From Nocardia albiluteola (lineage in GTDB: Bacteria > Actinomycetota > Actinomycetes > Mycobacteriales > Mycobacteriaceae): 64,000 nt of DNA. Made by a program: the position numbers and the translations under genes. Positions 1 to 9,652 of this stretch are shown piece after piece (position 1 is the first letter of the stretch; every line of letters begins with the position of its first letter). The stretch spans positions 744,945-808,944 of the forward strand of contig NZ_JAHKNI010000002.1 in assembly GCF_018860155.1 (NCBI RefSeq). The letters run 5' to 3'. Below the pieces are notes generated by a model, which searched no databases, was not told the DNA's origin, and saw only the letters and a list, made by a program, of their open reading frames with translations.

Positions 1-75
1 GGTTGCGTGGGGGCCCCCCCACCGGGGGGGCGCGCCCCCCCCTCCCCCGGCGCCCCCCCCGCCGCGCTCTTTCCT
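1..75. repeat. G/C homopolymer tract with nested palindromes
   Basis: Almost all bases are G or C, in runs of five to eight. Positions 24-41 form a perfect palindrome (seven G, CGCG, seven C), and 9-18 is another (five G, five C). The tract lies just past the pntB stop in that gene's direction of transcription. It could act as a hairpin terminator, but such runs are also typical of poor sequence at contig ends. Confidence 0.5.
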
Positions 76-1505
<1,430 letters not shown>

Positions 1506-1509
<4 letters not shown>

Positions 1510-1820
1510 TTACCCGCCTCTTTCGGGGCAGCCTTCTTGCCCTTGAACATGCCCAGCATCCGGTCCGTGACCACGAATCCGCCGATGACGTTGAGGGTTC
1601 CGAAGACGACGGCGACGAACAGGATTATCTGGGTGAGCACCGATGGATGCTGCACATTGCCCAGGGTCACCAGCGCGCCCAGCACCACGATGCCGTGAAT
1701 GGCGTTGGTGCCGGACATGAGTGGGGTGTGCAGGGTGTTGGGCACCTTGGAGATCACCGCGAAGCCGACGAAGCCGGACAGCACGAGGATCGCTATGTTG
1801 GCCAGAAGTTCGGTATACAT
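1506..1820 (-). CDS. pntAB: NAD(P) transhydrogenase subunit alpha, part 2 (membrane part)
   Basis: Small membrane subunit (104 aa) of the three-gene form of transhydrogenase, in which the alpha polypeptide is split into soluble PntAA and membrane PntAB. Three hydrophobic segments are visible (about residues 4-25, 42-60 and 63-85), including GFAVISKVPNTLHTPLMSG, which is strongly conserved in this subunit. A good GAGGAGG ribosome site lies upstream of the ATG. It sits between pntAA (56-nt gap) and pntB (ATGA overlap) in one operon. Confidence 0.95.
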
Positions 1821-1876
1821 CAGTAATCCTCCTCAGAGGGCAGCCAGCTTTTCGCATGTGGCTCGGTATGCATCAA

Positions 1877-3013
1877 TTACCCTTCTCGGGTGACGCAGGA
1901 GTCGGCGAGCACCTGATCGCCGAAGTCGGGCGCCAGCTTTCCGTCGACGAGCATCAATTCCAGCAGGGCCGCAATGTTTTTCGAATACAGCTCGCTGGCG
2001 TGCTCGGGCATGGTGGCGGGCAGATTCAGGGGGGAGGCGATCGTGACATCGTGCACGACAACGGTTTTGCCGGGCTCGGTGAGCTCGCAGTTGCCGCCGG
2101 TCTCTCCGGCCATGTCCACGATGACGCTGCCGGGCTTCATGCCCTCCACGGCGGCGGCGGTCACCAGGCGCGGTGCGGGACGCCCGGGCACGAGCGCGGT
2201 CGTGATCACCACGTCGAAGCCCTTGATCGCGTTCTCCAGCGCCTGCTGCTGCTGAGCCCGCTCCTCCTCGGTGAGCTCGCGGGCGTAACCGCCCTCACCG
2301 GCAGCGTCGATACCCAGATCCAGCCACTGCGCGCCCACCGAACGCACTTGATCGGCGACCTCTGGCCGCACGTCGTAGCCGGTGGTGCGCCCGCCGAGGC
2401 GCTTTGCCGTGGCCAACGCCTGCAGGCCGGCTACACCCACGCCGAGCACAAGCACCGTCGCGGGCTTGACCGTGCCCGCCGCGGTGGTGAGCATCGGGAA
2501 GAAGCGGGTGGACTCCGAGGCCGCGAGCAGCACCGCCTTGTACCCGGCCACATTCGCCTGGGAGGACAGCGCATCCATGACCTGTGCGCGCGAGATACGC
2601 GGAATCGCCTCCACCGCAAAGGCCTGCACGCCCGCCTCGCGCAGTGCACCGATCTTGTTGTCGGCGTTGCGCGGCGCCAGAAAGCCGATGAGCGTCTGCC
2701 CCGCAGACAGTTTCGCGATCTCGGCGTCGCTGGGCGGGGCCACCTTGACGACCACATCCGCGGTCCAGGGATCGCCGATCGACGCACCGGCCTCGAGGTA
2801 GGCCGCATCCGGGATCAGCGCGCCCGCTCCCGCGCTGGACTCGATGATCACCTGTACGCCGTGCTTGACCAGGCTCGGAATGATCTTCGGCACCAACGCG
2901 ACACGACGCTCGTCCGGGGTGGACTCCCGCACCACCCCGACACGCGTGTGCTGCGGGGCGCTCCCCTCACCCTCGGGTGGCGCTGCGTCGACGCCGCTAT
3001 GCGTAGTCTCCAC
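1877..3013 (-). CDS. pntAA: NAD(P) transhydrogenase subunit alpha, part 1 (NAD-binding)
   Basis: Soluble NAD(H)-binding domain I (378 aa), with an alanine dehydrogenase/PntA fold. The N-terminal part has VGVVRESTPDERRVALVPK, and the Rossmann region VLVLGVGVAGLQALATAKRLG lies near residue 190. GTG is the best start, with GAGGATG upstream. It heads the pntAA-pntAB-pntB operon and is transcribed away from the HIT gene. The product would work at the inner membrane face with PntAB and PntB to supply NADPH. Confidence 0.95.
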   Translation of the reverse strand: METTHSGVDAAPPEGEGSAPQHTRVGVVRESTPDERRVALVPKIIPSLVKHGVQVIIESSAGAGALIPDAAYLEAGASIGDPWTADVVVKVAPPSDAEIAKLSAGQTLIGFLAPRNADNKIGALREAGVQAFAVEAIPRISRAQVMDALSSQANVAGYKAVLLAASESTRFFPMLTTAAGTVKPATVLVLGVGVAGLQALATAKRLGGRTTGYDVRPEVADQVRSVGAQWLDLGIDAAGEGGYARELTEEERAQQQQALENAIKGFDVVITTALVPGRPAPRLVTAAAVEGMKPGSVIVDMAGETGGNCELTEPGKTVVVHDVTIASPLNLPATMPEHASELYSKNIAALLELMLVDGKLAPDFGDQVLADSCVTREG

Positions 3014-3077
3014 TGGTCAACATCCTCACTAGTGACGGTTTCACACCTGCGGGCCGCTCGGGCCGCACACGGTCTCG

Positions 3078-3117
3078 AAACTTACTCCTTGGTAAGTTTT
3101 GAGTTAGGCAACCTTAA
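3078..3117. promoter_or_regulatory. Inverted repeat and iron-box-like sequence in the pntAA/HIT divergent region
   Basis: An 8-bp perfect inverted repeat AAACTTAC/GTAAGTTT (3078-3085 and 3092-3099, 6-nt spacer) lies 65 nt upstream of pntAA. Next to it is TTAGGCAACCTTAAC (from 3103), which partly resembles a DtxR/IdeR box. The repeat is clear, but what binds it is not known. Confidence 0.4.
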
Positions 3118-3288
3118 CGGCTCCAGGCTGAGCGTAACCGAGATCAATCTCACATGCTGTCCCGGTTCGACCGGATCTCGAGACACCCCTACGAAACCCG
3201 TACCGTCCCGGCGATGTTCCGTCCCCGCCTCCGACGCGCGGCGGGACGGGGGTGTCCTCCAGGGCTTGTACACCGTAATGTCACCCGC

Positions 3289-3822
3289 ATGGTCACGGAG
3301 CGCGCGGCAACCGAGCGCCGGCAGGGCACGGTCGGGGACGACTGCGTGTTCTGCCGGATCGTCGCGGGCACCGCCCCGGCCACGACCGTCTACGAGGACG
3401 ACACGCTGTGCGCGTTCCTCGATATCCGGCCCATCGCCCGCGGCCACACCCTGGTGATCCCCAAGCGCCACGCGGGCACCCTCGACGATCTCGACGCCGC
3501 GCTGGGCGCGCGGGTGTTCGCCCTGGGTCATCGGCTGGCAAAGGCGTTGCGGCGCAGCCCACTCGGGTCCGACGGCGCGAATCTGATCCTCAACGACGGC
3601 AAGTCGGCGTTCCAGACGGTGCACCATGTTCACCTGCACGTGGTGCCGCGTCAGAACGGGGACATCCGGACCTTCGCCACCGGCTTCCTGTTTCGCGGCC
3701 GGGTGGGCCGCCAGCCCGATCGGGCAGCCACGGCCGCGGCCATCCGCACCGGCCTGGCCCGGCTCGATACCGAAGAGCCCGCGGGACCATCGGACACTCG
3801 AGACAAGGAATCGAAGGCATGA
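3289..3822 (+). CDS. HIT family hydrolase
   Basis: Histidine-triad nucleotide hydrolase or transferase (177 aa). The triad VHHVHLHVV is at residues 111-119, and an N-terminal CxxC (Cys19, Cys22) probably binds zinc as in related HIT proteins. The fold elements DIRPIARGHTLVIPKRH and NDGKSAFQTV match the family. The ATG is seven bases after a TAATGT -10-like hexamer, so the mRNA may be leaderless; an upstream extension in the same frame looks non-coding. The stop overlaps the next gene as ATGA. The nucleotide substrate cannot be inferred. Confidence 0.88.
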   Translation: MVTERAATERRQGTVGDDCVFCRIVAGTAPATTVYEDDTLCAFLDIRPIARGHTLVIPKRHAGTLDDLDAALGARVFALGHRLAKALRRSPLGSDGANLILNDGKSAFQTVHHVHLHVVPRQNGDIRTFATGFLFRGRVGRQPDRAATAAAIRTGLARLDTEEPAGPSDTRDKESKA

Positions 3823-4631
3823 CCGAACGCAGCACCTACACCACCGCGCTGTCGGATCAGTGGGATGCGCTGGCCCGCCTCGTCACCGGCCTCGGCGAAA
3901 AGCGCTGGCGCACACCGACCGTACTGCCCGGCTGGACCGTCTTCGATGTGCTCGCCCACGTGGTCGGCACCGAATCCATGCTGCTGGGCGAGCCGACGCC
4001 GAAACACGACGGCGACCTGTCGGCACTGGAGTACGTGCACAACGAGATCGGCGCCCTCAACGAGGCCTGGGTCGCCGCGCTGCGGCCGCTGACGGGCGAA
4101 CAGCTGCTGGCGAAGTTCACCGAGATCACCGACCGCCGCCGCGCGATGCTGACCGGCATGACCGACGAGCAGTGGGAGACGCCCAGCCCCTCACCCGTTG
4201 GCACCGTGCCCTATTCCCGCTTCATGCGGGTCCGGCTGTTCGACTGCTGGATGCACGAACTCGATATCGCCGATGCGCTCGGGGTCCGGGTGGACGAGGG
4301 TGGTCCGCGCGCCGAGATCGCCTTCGCCGAGCTCACCGGCGGTCTCGGGCGTGCGGTGGTCAAGGGCGCGCAGGCGCCGGATGGTTCGCGAATCACCTTC
4401 GCGCTCACCGGCCCCGCGGCCCGCGCCCTACATCTACAGGTCGACGGGCGCGCGAACCTCGTCGACGAGCTCGACGGCCCCGCCACGGTGACGGTCGAGA
4501 TGCCGTGCGGCCTGTTCGCCCGGCTCCGGGGCGGAAGGACGACCGTCGCAGAGCATTCGGACGAGATCACCGTCACCGGCGATCGCGACCTGGGCAACCG
4601 GCTGGCAGACACGTTGCGCTTCACCATCTGA
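3819..4631 (+). CDS. Maleylpyruvate isomerase family (DinB-fold) mycothiol-dependent protein
   Basis: A 270-aa protein with an N-terminal DinB-like four-helix domain. PGWTVFDVLAHVVG (His47) and DCWMHELDIADALG supply the usual metal-binding histidines. The C-terminal ~90 residues resemble the SCP2-like domain found in many actinobacterial members. Such proteins are thought to use mycothiol as a cofactor in isomerase or transferase reactions, but the substrate here is unknown. It is translationally coupled to the HIT gene by an ATGA overlap. Confidence 0.82.
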   Translation: MTERSTYTTALSDQWDALARLVTGLGEKRWRTPTVLPGWTVFDVLAHVVGTESMLLGEPTPKHDGDLSALEYVHNEIGALNEAWVAALRPLTGEQLLAKFTEITDRRRAMLTGMTDEQWETPSPSPVGTVPYSRFMRVRLFDCWMHELDIADALGVRVDEGGPRAEIAFAELTGGLGRAVVKGAQAPDGSRITFALTGPAARALHLQVDGRANLVDELDGPATVTVEMPCGLFARLRGGRTTVAEHSDEITVTGDRDLGNRLADTLRFTI

Positions 4632-4636
4632 CGCCG

Positions 4637-5287
4637 ATGCGCCTGTTCCTGTCCAGCTATCGATTCGGAGCCCACTACGACCGGTTCGCCGCGCTGACCG
4701 GCGAGCCGGGTCCGGTGGCGGTGATCCCGAACGCCTGCGACGCCTGGCCCGCGGCCTGGTCGAGCGCGGTGACCAGCGACCTGACACCGTTGCGCCGGTT
4801 GGGTTTCCGCCCCGAGGTGGTGGACCTGCGCGACTACGTCGGCCGCACCGGCGAGCTGGAACGAAAGCTGCGCGGTTATCCCCTGATGTGGGTCCGTGGC
4901 GGCAATACCTTCGTGCTGCGCGCCCAATTCGCCCGCAGCGGAGCGGATCTGGTGCTGCCCGCGCTGCTGGCCGAGGACGCGCTGGCCTACGCGGGATACA
5001 GCGCGGGCGCCTGCCTGCTCACCCCCGATCTGCACGGCCTCGAGCCCGCCGACGATCCGGCCGAGGTGCTGCCCGCCTGTGGAATCGAAACCCGCTGGGA
5101 CGGACTCGGATTGGTGGACCGTCGCATCGTCCCGCACGTCGGCTCCCCCGACACCGACCCCGACGGAGTCTGCGACCGGATCGCCGAGACCTACCGCGCC
5201 GAGGGCGTCGCACACTGGGCCCTCACCGACGACGATGCCGTGGTCGTCGACGGCGGTCGAGTCGAGACCCTGCTGACCGGACGGTGA
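4637..5287 (+). CDS. Peptidase E-like class I glutamine amidotransferase-fold protein (S51)
   Basis: A 216-aa protein of the peptidase E/cyanophycinase family. The nucleophile elbow AGYSAGA places the catalytic Ser at residue 122. An upstream GGNTFVLR segment and a later PHVGSPD histidine fit the family. The family cleaves Asp-X dipeptides or related bonds, but the substrate here is unknown. The gene starts only five bases after the DinB-fold gene, so three small enzymes (HIT, DinB-fold, S51) probably share one transcript. Confidence 0.8.
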   Translation: MRLFLSSYRFGAHYDRFAALTGEPGPVAVIPNACDAWPAAWSSAVTSDLTPLRRLGFRPEVVDLRDYVGRTGELERKLRGYPLMWVRGGNTFVLRAQFARSGADLVLPALLAEDALAYAGYSAGACLLTPDLHGLEPADDPAEVLPACGIETRWDGLGLVDRRIVPHVGSPDTDPDGVCDRIAETYRAEGVAHWALTDDDAVVVDGGRVETLLTGR

Positions 5288-5321
5288 TACCCCGCGAGCA
5301 CCCGGGAACGACGGGTGGCGC

Positions 5322-6473
5322 TCAGGCGAAGAGCACGCAAGTCGCCGTGCCCGTGTCCAGGCGGCCCGACGGCGCGTGCGGCAGCCCGGTCAGCGGATCG
5401 AGATCGAGCCAAGTCACCGAATTCGACTTCTGATTGGACGAATACAGCCGCCGGCCGTCGGGGGAGAGGGTCAGATCGCGCGGGAACACGCCGCCGCAGG
5501 GCGTGGTGCCCAGCGGGACGAGCAGCGGCCCGGCGATGGCGAAGGTGGCGATGTTGTCGTGGCCCCGGTTGGCCAGATACAGCAGCCGTCCGTCGCGCGA
5601 AATCACCGGCTCGGACGGGTAATTGCGCGGCCCGCCGCCGTCGATGTCGGCGGGCAGGCTCTGTCCGGGGCTCAGGGTGCCGGTATCGGACTGCCAATCA
5701 CACACCGTCACGGTCGAATTCACCTCGTTGGCCAGATAGGCGCGACGGCCGTCGGGGTGGAAGGACAGGTGCCGGGGACCGCTGCCCGGGGTCACCGCCA
5801 CCTGTGCGTGCCGCCGCAGCTTCCCGACGCCGAGTTGATAGACGTAGACCGCGTCGACGCCCAGATCCACCGCGAGCACCCAGCGGCCCGACGGGTCGAA
5901 CAGCACCTGATGGGTATGTGGGCCGGGCGTGCGATCCGAGTCGGGCGGACCGGTGCCGGTGTGCTGGACGACGTCGGTGATCGCGCCGAGCGCGCCGTCA
6001 CCGGTCACGCTCAGCACGCTGATGCTGCCCGAACCGTAGTTCGCGGTCACGACGTGGCGCCCGTCCGGGCTCACGCACAGGTGCGTGGGGCCATCTGCTT
6101 GCGCCGCAACGGTATTGAGCACGCGCGGTTGTGCGCCGTGCAGATCGACCGCGGTGACCGAGCCCTCCTTCGGGCCCTCGTCGACCGCGTACAGGAACCG
6201 GCCGTCGGGGGACAGTGCCAGAAACGACGGGTCCGCGACGGGCACGGTGCTGCGCACGCTCAGCGCGCCGGTGCTCGACTCGACGTCGGCAACGCCGATT
6301 CCGTGGCCCGTGCCCTGCCCATGGCTCGTGTAGCACCCCACATAGGCGCGCGTCCCGGTCGCCGCGCGCGCCGGTGCGGGCCGCACCAGCCCGCTCGTCA
6401 GGGCGGCCCCCATACTCAGGGCCCCGCCCGCGACCCCGAGAAAACGTCTGCGCCCGAATTTCGCGTTGCGCAC
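5322..6473 (-). CDS. Tat-exported lactonase family (seven-bladed beta-propeller) protein
   Basis: A 383-aa protein resembling 6-phosphogluconolactonase (Pgl/YbhE type). The GTG start at 6473 is preferred because GGAAGGAG lies seven bases upstream; a longer frame exists but lacks such a site. The N-terminus NAKFGRRRFLGVAGGAL is a twin-arginine signal followed by a hydrophobic stretch and an ARAA-type cleavage site. The mature part has repeated SPDGR blade motifs (LALSPDGRFLYAVDEG, SFHPDGRRAYLANE, TLSPDGRRLYSSNQ). Export makes a role in central 6-phosphogluconolactone hydrolysis doubtful, so an extracytoplasmic lactonase or a binding propeller is more likely. Confidence 0.82.
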   Translation of the reverse strand: MRNAKFGRRRFLGVAGGALSMGAALTSGLVRPAPARAATGTRAYVGCYTSHGQGTGHGIGVADVESSTGALSVRSTVPVADPSFLALSPDGRFLYAVDEGPKEGSVTAVDLHGAQPRVLNTVAAQADGPTHLCVSPDGRHVVTANYGSGSISVLSVTGDGALGAITDVVQHTGTGPPDSDRTPGPHTHQVLFDPSGRWVLAVDLGVDAVYVYQLGVGKLRRHAQVAVTPGSGPRHLSFHPDGRRAYLANEVNSTVTVCDWQSDTGTLSPGQSLPADIDGGGPRNYPSEPVISRDGRLLYLANRGHDNIATFAIAGPLLVPLGTTPCGGVFPRDLTLSPDGRRLYSSNQKSNSVTWLDLDPLTGLPHAPSGRLDTGTATCVLFA

Positions 6474-6610
6474 GTCTGTGCTCCTTCCGCACCACGTGTC
6501 CTGTCTCATCGAAGTTGAGGCAGCGTGCCTCTCTGGCCTGCGGTGCCTCACATTCGCGAGACGGCATGGGTTGAATTCGTCTCGTTGATCCGAGGCAAAA
6601 TCGTGTCTCG

Positions 6611-7264
6611 CTACGGCTGAGGCAGCCCTCGCGGTGACTCTGTTCGGTAGCGGCCGAGGAAGGTGGCGACTGCCTCTCGGGCGACGAGCGACAGGTCGTC
6701 ATCGTGAATCCGGTCGCCACACAACGAAAGCCGGTTGAGCGGAGCGCCGATCGCCAGCCACACGAACTGCTCGGCCGCGACGCGGGGGTGTTCGATTCGC
6801 AACTCGCCGCGCTCGGTGAGCTCGGCGAGCACCTCGGCAAGTGTGTTGATATTGCGGTTCCAGCTCCGGGCGACGTAGTCCCGGGCGACGTCGGGAAAGG
6901 ATGCTGCCTGGGTGGCGACCAAGGTGCGCATCTGCATCACTTCGGCACTGAGGATTCCCGCCTGCAGCACAGTGGCCAGCCGATAGAGGTCCCCGACGAT
7001 ATCGGTCGAGTTCAGCAGGGCGAGGGCGTGCGGCCGCAGTGCGTCGTACCCCCGATCCACCCAGTCGCGGACCACGGCCGCGAAGAGCAGGTCCTTGGAT
7101 CGGTAGGTGCGATACAGCGTCTGCTTGGACACGCCGGAATTCGCCGCGACGGCGTCCATGGTCGCTCTATCGAACCCATGTCTGACGAACTCGTTTCGAG
7201 CGATGGTCAACAACTCCGCACCACTACTTCCTCGGGGACGGCCCCGACCGCGCGCACTAGACAT
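6611..7264 (-). CDS. TetR family transcriptional regulator
   Basis: A 217-aa TetR-type repressor. The helix-turn-helix lies at about residues 16-62, with FDRATMDAVAANSGVSKQTLYRTYRSKDLLF typical of the family (only part is quoted). The rest is an all-helical ligand-binding domain. It is divergent from the DUF1761 gene, and the shared gap holds a promoter flanked by perfect 10-bp repeats, so it probably represses both itself and that neighbour. The ligand is unknown. Confidence 0.88.
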   Translation of the reverse strand: MSSARGRGRPRGSSGAELLTIARNEFVRHGFDRATMDAVAANSGVSKQTLYRTYRSKDLLFAAVVRDWVDRGYDALRPHALALLNSTDIVGDLYRLATVLQAGILSAEVMQMRTLVATQAASFPDVARDYVARSWNRNINTLAEVLAELTERGELRIEHPRVAAEQFVWLAIGAPLNRLSLCGDRIHDDDLSLVAREAVATFLGRYRTESPRGLPQP

Positions 7265-7271
7265 GACGCCA

Positions 7272-7326
7272 TTTTAGTACTTGACAGTTCAAAAATGCAT
7301 GAATACTGTACGCGTGAGTACTAAAA
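7272..7326. promoter_or_regulatory. TetR/DUF1761 divergent promoter with flanking operators
   Basis: TTTTAGTACT (7272-7281) and AGTACTAAAA (7317-7326) are perfect inverted copies. Between them is a near-consensus promoter facing the DUF1761 gene: TTGACA at 7281-7286, a 17-bp spacer and TACTGT at 7304-7309. An inner ACAGT/ACTGT pair (7284-7288, 7305-7309) overlaps the hexamers. The layout suggests repression by the adjacent TetR protein. Confidence 0.65.
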
Positions 7327-7339
7327 CGGAGGAGTTCGG

Positions 7340-7729
7340 ATGCTCGTCGTTGGAATCGCGGTAGCCGCGTTGGCGGCATTTGTAGCCAGTTCCGTCTACT
7401 ACGCTGTCGTCACTCCGCTGGAGCGGCGGGTGCTCGGTGCCGCGGCGCTGGACCGCGGCGGACGGCCTGCGCCATGGAAGGTGGCATGCGAGCTGCTGCG
7501 GACGGTGGTCGTGGCAGGTATGTTCCATTGGGTCGCATCACGCTCGGGCATGCAATCGGTGTCCGGAGGTCTGGTGCTCGCAGTCGTGCTGTGGATCGGC
7601 TTGCCGGTCATCCTGCTGACCGGGTCGATCATGTGGGAGCGTGTCGCGCCTGTCACTGCGGGCATGCACGCAGGCGATTGGCTGCTCAAATTGGCGTTGC
7701 TGGGGGTTATTCTCGGTCTTGTCCATTGA
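7340..7729 (+). CDS. DUF1761 family membrane protein
   Basis: A 129-aa protein with four predicted membrane segments (about residues 2-22, 50-68, 75-97 and 110-129), matching the size and topology of DUF1761 proteins, whose function is unknown. A GGAGGAG site precedes the ATG. It is divergent from a TetR gene and downstream of the operator-flanked promoter at 7272-7326, so expression is probably ligand-induced. The terminal segment ends almost at the stop codon. Confidence 0.72.
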   Translation: MLVVGIAVAALAAFVASSVYYAVVTPLERRVLGAAALDRGGRPAPWKVACELLRTVVVAGMFHWVASRSGMQSVSGGLVLAVVLWIGLPVILLTGSIMWERVAPVTAGMHAGDWLLKLALLGVILGLVH

Positions 7730-7831
7730 GGCCGATCCAGTGCCGAACTCCAGGATTCTTTCCGGTGGTCGAATCGCAGTAAGCTAGCGACGACGCAGAC
7801 AAGGGTTCGGCCATTCATTGCAGGGGGCGAG

Positions 7832-8146
7832 ATGACGCTTAGGGAACGATTCGATCTTCCCGAGGCCGTCGGCGATTCGGCGGTCTTCGGCACGCCGTAC
7901 CAGACGCCCGATGGGGCGACTGTCATCACCGTGGCTCGGCCGGGCCCGTTTCGTTCGGGGCTGCGGCCGCTGGGTGTCGTCGTGGTGCAGGGCGGGGAAT
8001 CCACCTGGCATCCCGCGACGGACGAGACGCGCATCGCCCTGACCGCCCTGCTGATCGGGCTGGTGGCCGCGACCCTGTCCACCCTGGCGATGGTGCGCCG
8101 CCCACCGTGGCCCGATATCCACATCACGCAGACCCCGGACCGGTAG
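7832..8146 (+). CDS. Small GerW-like protein with one membrane segment
   Basis: A 104-aa protein. Residues 12-45 (SAVFGTPYQTPDGATVITVA and after) resemble the start of GerW/YtfJ-type sporulation proteins, which are widespread outside spore formers. A single hydrophobic helix (about 69-88) ends before the arginine-rich tail. GGGGGCGAG serves as ribosome site. The short length implies only part of the GerW domain is present, so the family link is tentative. Function is unknown. Confidence 0.55.
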   Translation: MTLRERFDLPEAVGDSAVFGTPYQTPDGATVITVARPGPFRSGLRPLGVVVVQGGESTWHPATDETRIALTALLIGLVAATLSTLAMVRRPPWPDIHITQTPDR

Positions 8147-8174
8147 GCGGCGCAACGCCGTTCGGATTCGCCGT

Positions 8175-8963
8175 TCAGATCTGCTTGAGCGTGCCGCCGT
8201 CGATGACGTACTCGGCGCCTCGAATATTGGTGGCCTTGGCCGAGACCAGGAAGGCGACCAGCGCGGCGACCTCTTCCGGTTCGGTGATGCGGTCCGAGGC
8301 CATGTTGAACTGCTTCGGGATTGCCGCGAGCAGTTCCTCGTGCGAAATCCCCTGGGTTTCCGCGATTTTGGCCCCGAAACCGTCGGCGCCCCGCCACAGC
8401 GGGCTGCCCACCGCGCCGGGCGAGATGGTGTTCACGCGCACGCCCTGCGGGCCGAACTCCTCGCTCAGGCGCTTGCCGAACGCATTGAGCGCCGCCTTGG
8501 CCTCGCTGTAGCCGGACGGGCCGGCCGCGGGCCAGCGCCCGTTGATCGAGGAGATGTTCACGATCGCACCGCGCCGCTCCAGCAGGCTCGGCAGCGCCGC
8601 GCGGCTCGCCCAGACCGCACTGAACAGGTTGAGATTCAGAATATTTCGCCACTGCTCATCGGAGATGTCCAGGAATCCACCGATCTGCAGGGTGTTCGCA
8701 TCCCCGGCCCCGACATTGTTGATCAGGATGTCGATCCCGCCCAGTTCCGTCAGCGCGGCGTCGATCAGCGTGGTGACGCCCTCCTGAGTGCTCAGGTCGG
8801 CAGAAATCGCTGCGACACTTGCCTTTTCGAGGTCCGGTGAGATGGTCCGGGCGCCGCCGACCACGCGCACGCCCTCCTCGGTGAGGGCCTGCGCGATGGC
8901 CAGGCCGATGCCCCGGCTGGCGCCGGTGACGACGGCGGTCTTGCCGGTGAGTTCGAGATCCAC
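8175..8963 (-). CDS. SDR family oxidoreductase
   Basis: A 262-aa classical short-chain dehydrogenase/reductase. It has the nucleotide motif TGASRGIG near residue 15, NNVGAGD, a serine in ISSINGRW, the catalytic YSEAK and ISPGAV. It probably uses NAD(P)(H) on an unidentified alcohol or ketone. A 16-bp operator-like palindrome sits 23 bp upstream of the start and closely matches one in front of the neighbouring tetR gene, implying control by that repressor. Confidence 0.9.
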   Translation of the reverse strand: MDLELTGKTAVVTGASRGIGLAIAQALTEEGVRVVGGARTISPDLEKASVAAISADLSTQEGVTTLIDAALTELGGIDILINNVGAGDANTLQIGGFLDISDEQWRNILNLNLFSAVWASRAALPSLLERRGAIVNISSINGRWPAAGPSGYSEAKAALNAFGKRLSEEFGPQGVRVNTISPGAVGSPLWRGADGFGAKIAETQGISHEELLAAIPKQFNMASDRITEPEEVAALVAFLVSAKATNIRGAEYVIDGGTLKQI

Positions 8964-8985
8964 GGTGTACCTTCCTTCAACTTTC

Positions 8986-9001
8986 TTGAACTTGAGGTCA
9001 A
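8986..9001. promoter_or_regulatory. Probable TetR operator upstream of the SDR gene
   Basis: TTGAACTTGAGGTCAA has TTGA/TCAA ends and matches 12 of 16 positions of TTGACTTCGGGGTCAA at 9637-9652, in front of the next tetR gene. Occurrence in both promoters points to one shared repressor. Confidence 0.6.
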
Positions 9002-9040
9002 AAACTTGGGTATGCGAAAGGGGTTGTGATGAAAGTGGAT

Positions 9041-9634
9041 TCAGAGGATGTTCAGGGCGGTGTCGATAATCCCGTGCAGCGTGGGCGCGTCGTAGATCTT
9101 CGCCATGACGCGCAGTCCGGCGATGGTATTGAGTAGAAACTCCGCGGTCGCCTGGGGGTCGGTGCCCGCCCGGACGTCGCCGTCGCGCAGCCCCTGGTCG
9201 ATGCGGCAGGCCAGGACGTCGAGCATGTGGTCCTGTATGGCGCGCAGGACCCGGGTGATCTCCTGGTCGTTCCCCGCGAACTCGGTGGCGACGTTCACGG
9301 CCATGCAGCCGCGCCGGATCGGTTGCGACAGATCCGAATCCACGAGAAAGCGCATGAGTTCCCGGATTCGCTCGCGGGTGCTGCCGGGTTGCGCGAGCAC
9401 ATCTCGGGCGATGGCCGCCCCGGCCTCGTCGTACCGGATCAGGGTGCGGTCGAACAGCTCTCGCTTGCTGCCGAAGGCGTTGTACAGACTGCCCTTTCCG
9501 ACACCGGTGGCCTCGGCCAGCTGCGCGGGAGAGGTATTGGCGTATCCATGCGTCCAGAACGCCTCCATTGCGCGCTCGACGACGGTGTCGTCGTCGAAGC
9601 TGCGCGGCCTGCCCATGTCGACCACGGTACTCAT
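9041..9634 (-). CDS. TetR family transcriptional regulator
   Basis: A 197-aa TetR protein of the AcrR/YxaF-like kind. The N-terminal recognition domain reads GRPRSFDDDTVVERAMEAFW, then GYANTSPAQLAEATGVGKGS. The C-terminal region with TAEFLLNTIAGLRVMAK fits the family's ligand-binding domain. ATG at 9634 is chosen; ATG at 9616 is an alternative. An operator-like palindrome (9637-9652) directly precedes the start, so autorepression is likely. It lies between an SDR and an MFS gene that may be its targets. Confidence 0.87.
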   Translation of the reverse strand: MSTVVDMGRPRSFDDDTVVERAMEAFWTHGYANTSPAQLAEATGVGKGSLYNAFGSKRELFDRTLIRYDEAGAAIARDVLAQPGSTRERIRELMRFLVDSDLSQPIRRGCMAVNVATEFAGNDQEITRVLRAIQDHMLDVLACRIDQGLRDGDVRAGTDPQATAEFLLNTIAGLRVMAKIYDAPTLHGIIDTALNIL

Positions 9635-9636
9635 TC

Positions 9637-9652
9637 TTGACTTCGGGGTCAA
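9637..9652. promoter_or_regulatory. Probable TetR autoregulatory operator
   Basis: TTGACTTCGGGGTCAA has 5-bp arms TTGAC/GTCAA around six bases. It ends two bases before the tetR start codon and overlaps the last codons of the upstream MFS gene. It resembles the site at 8986-9001. Confidence 0.6.

Noticed and set aside
1721..3457. Long open frame on the plus strand opposite pntAA
   Set aside because: It lies antisense to a well-recognised gene, is rich in Arg, His and Gly, and resembles no protein; high GC content leaves such frames open.
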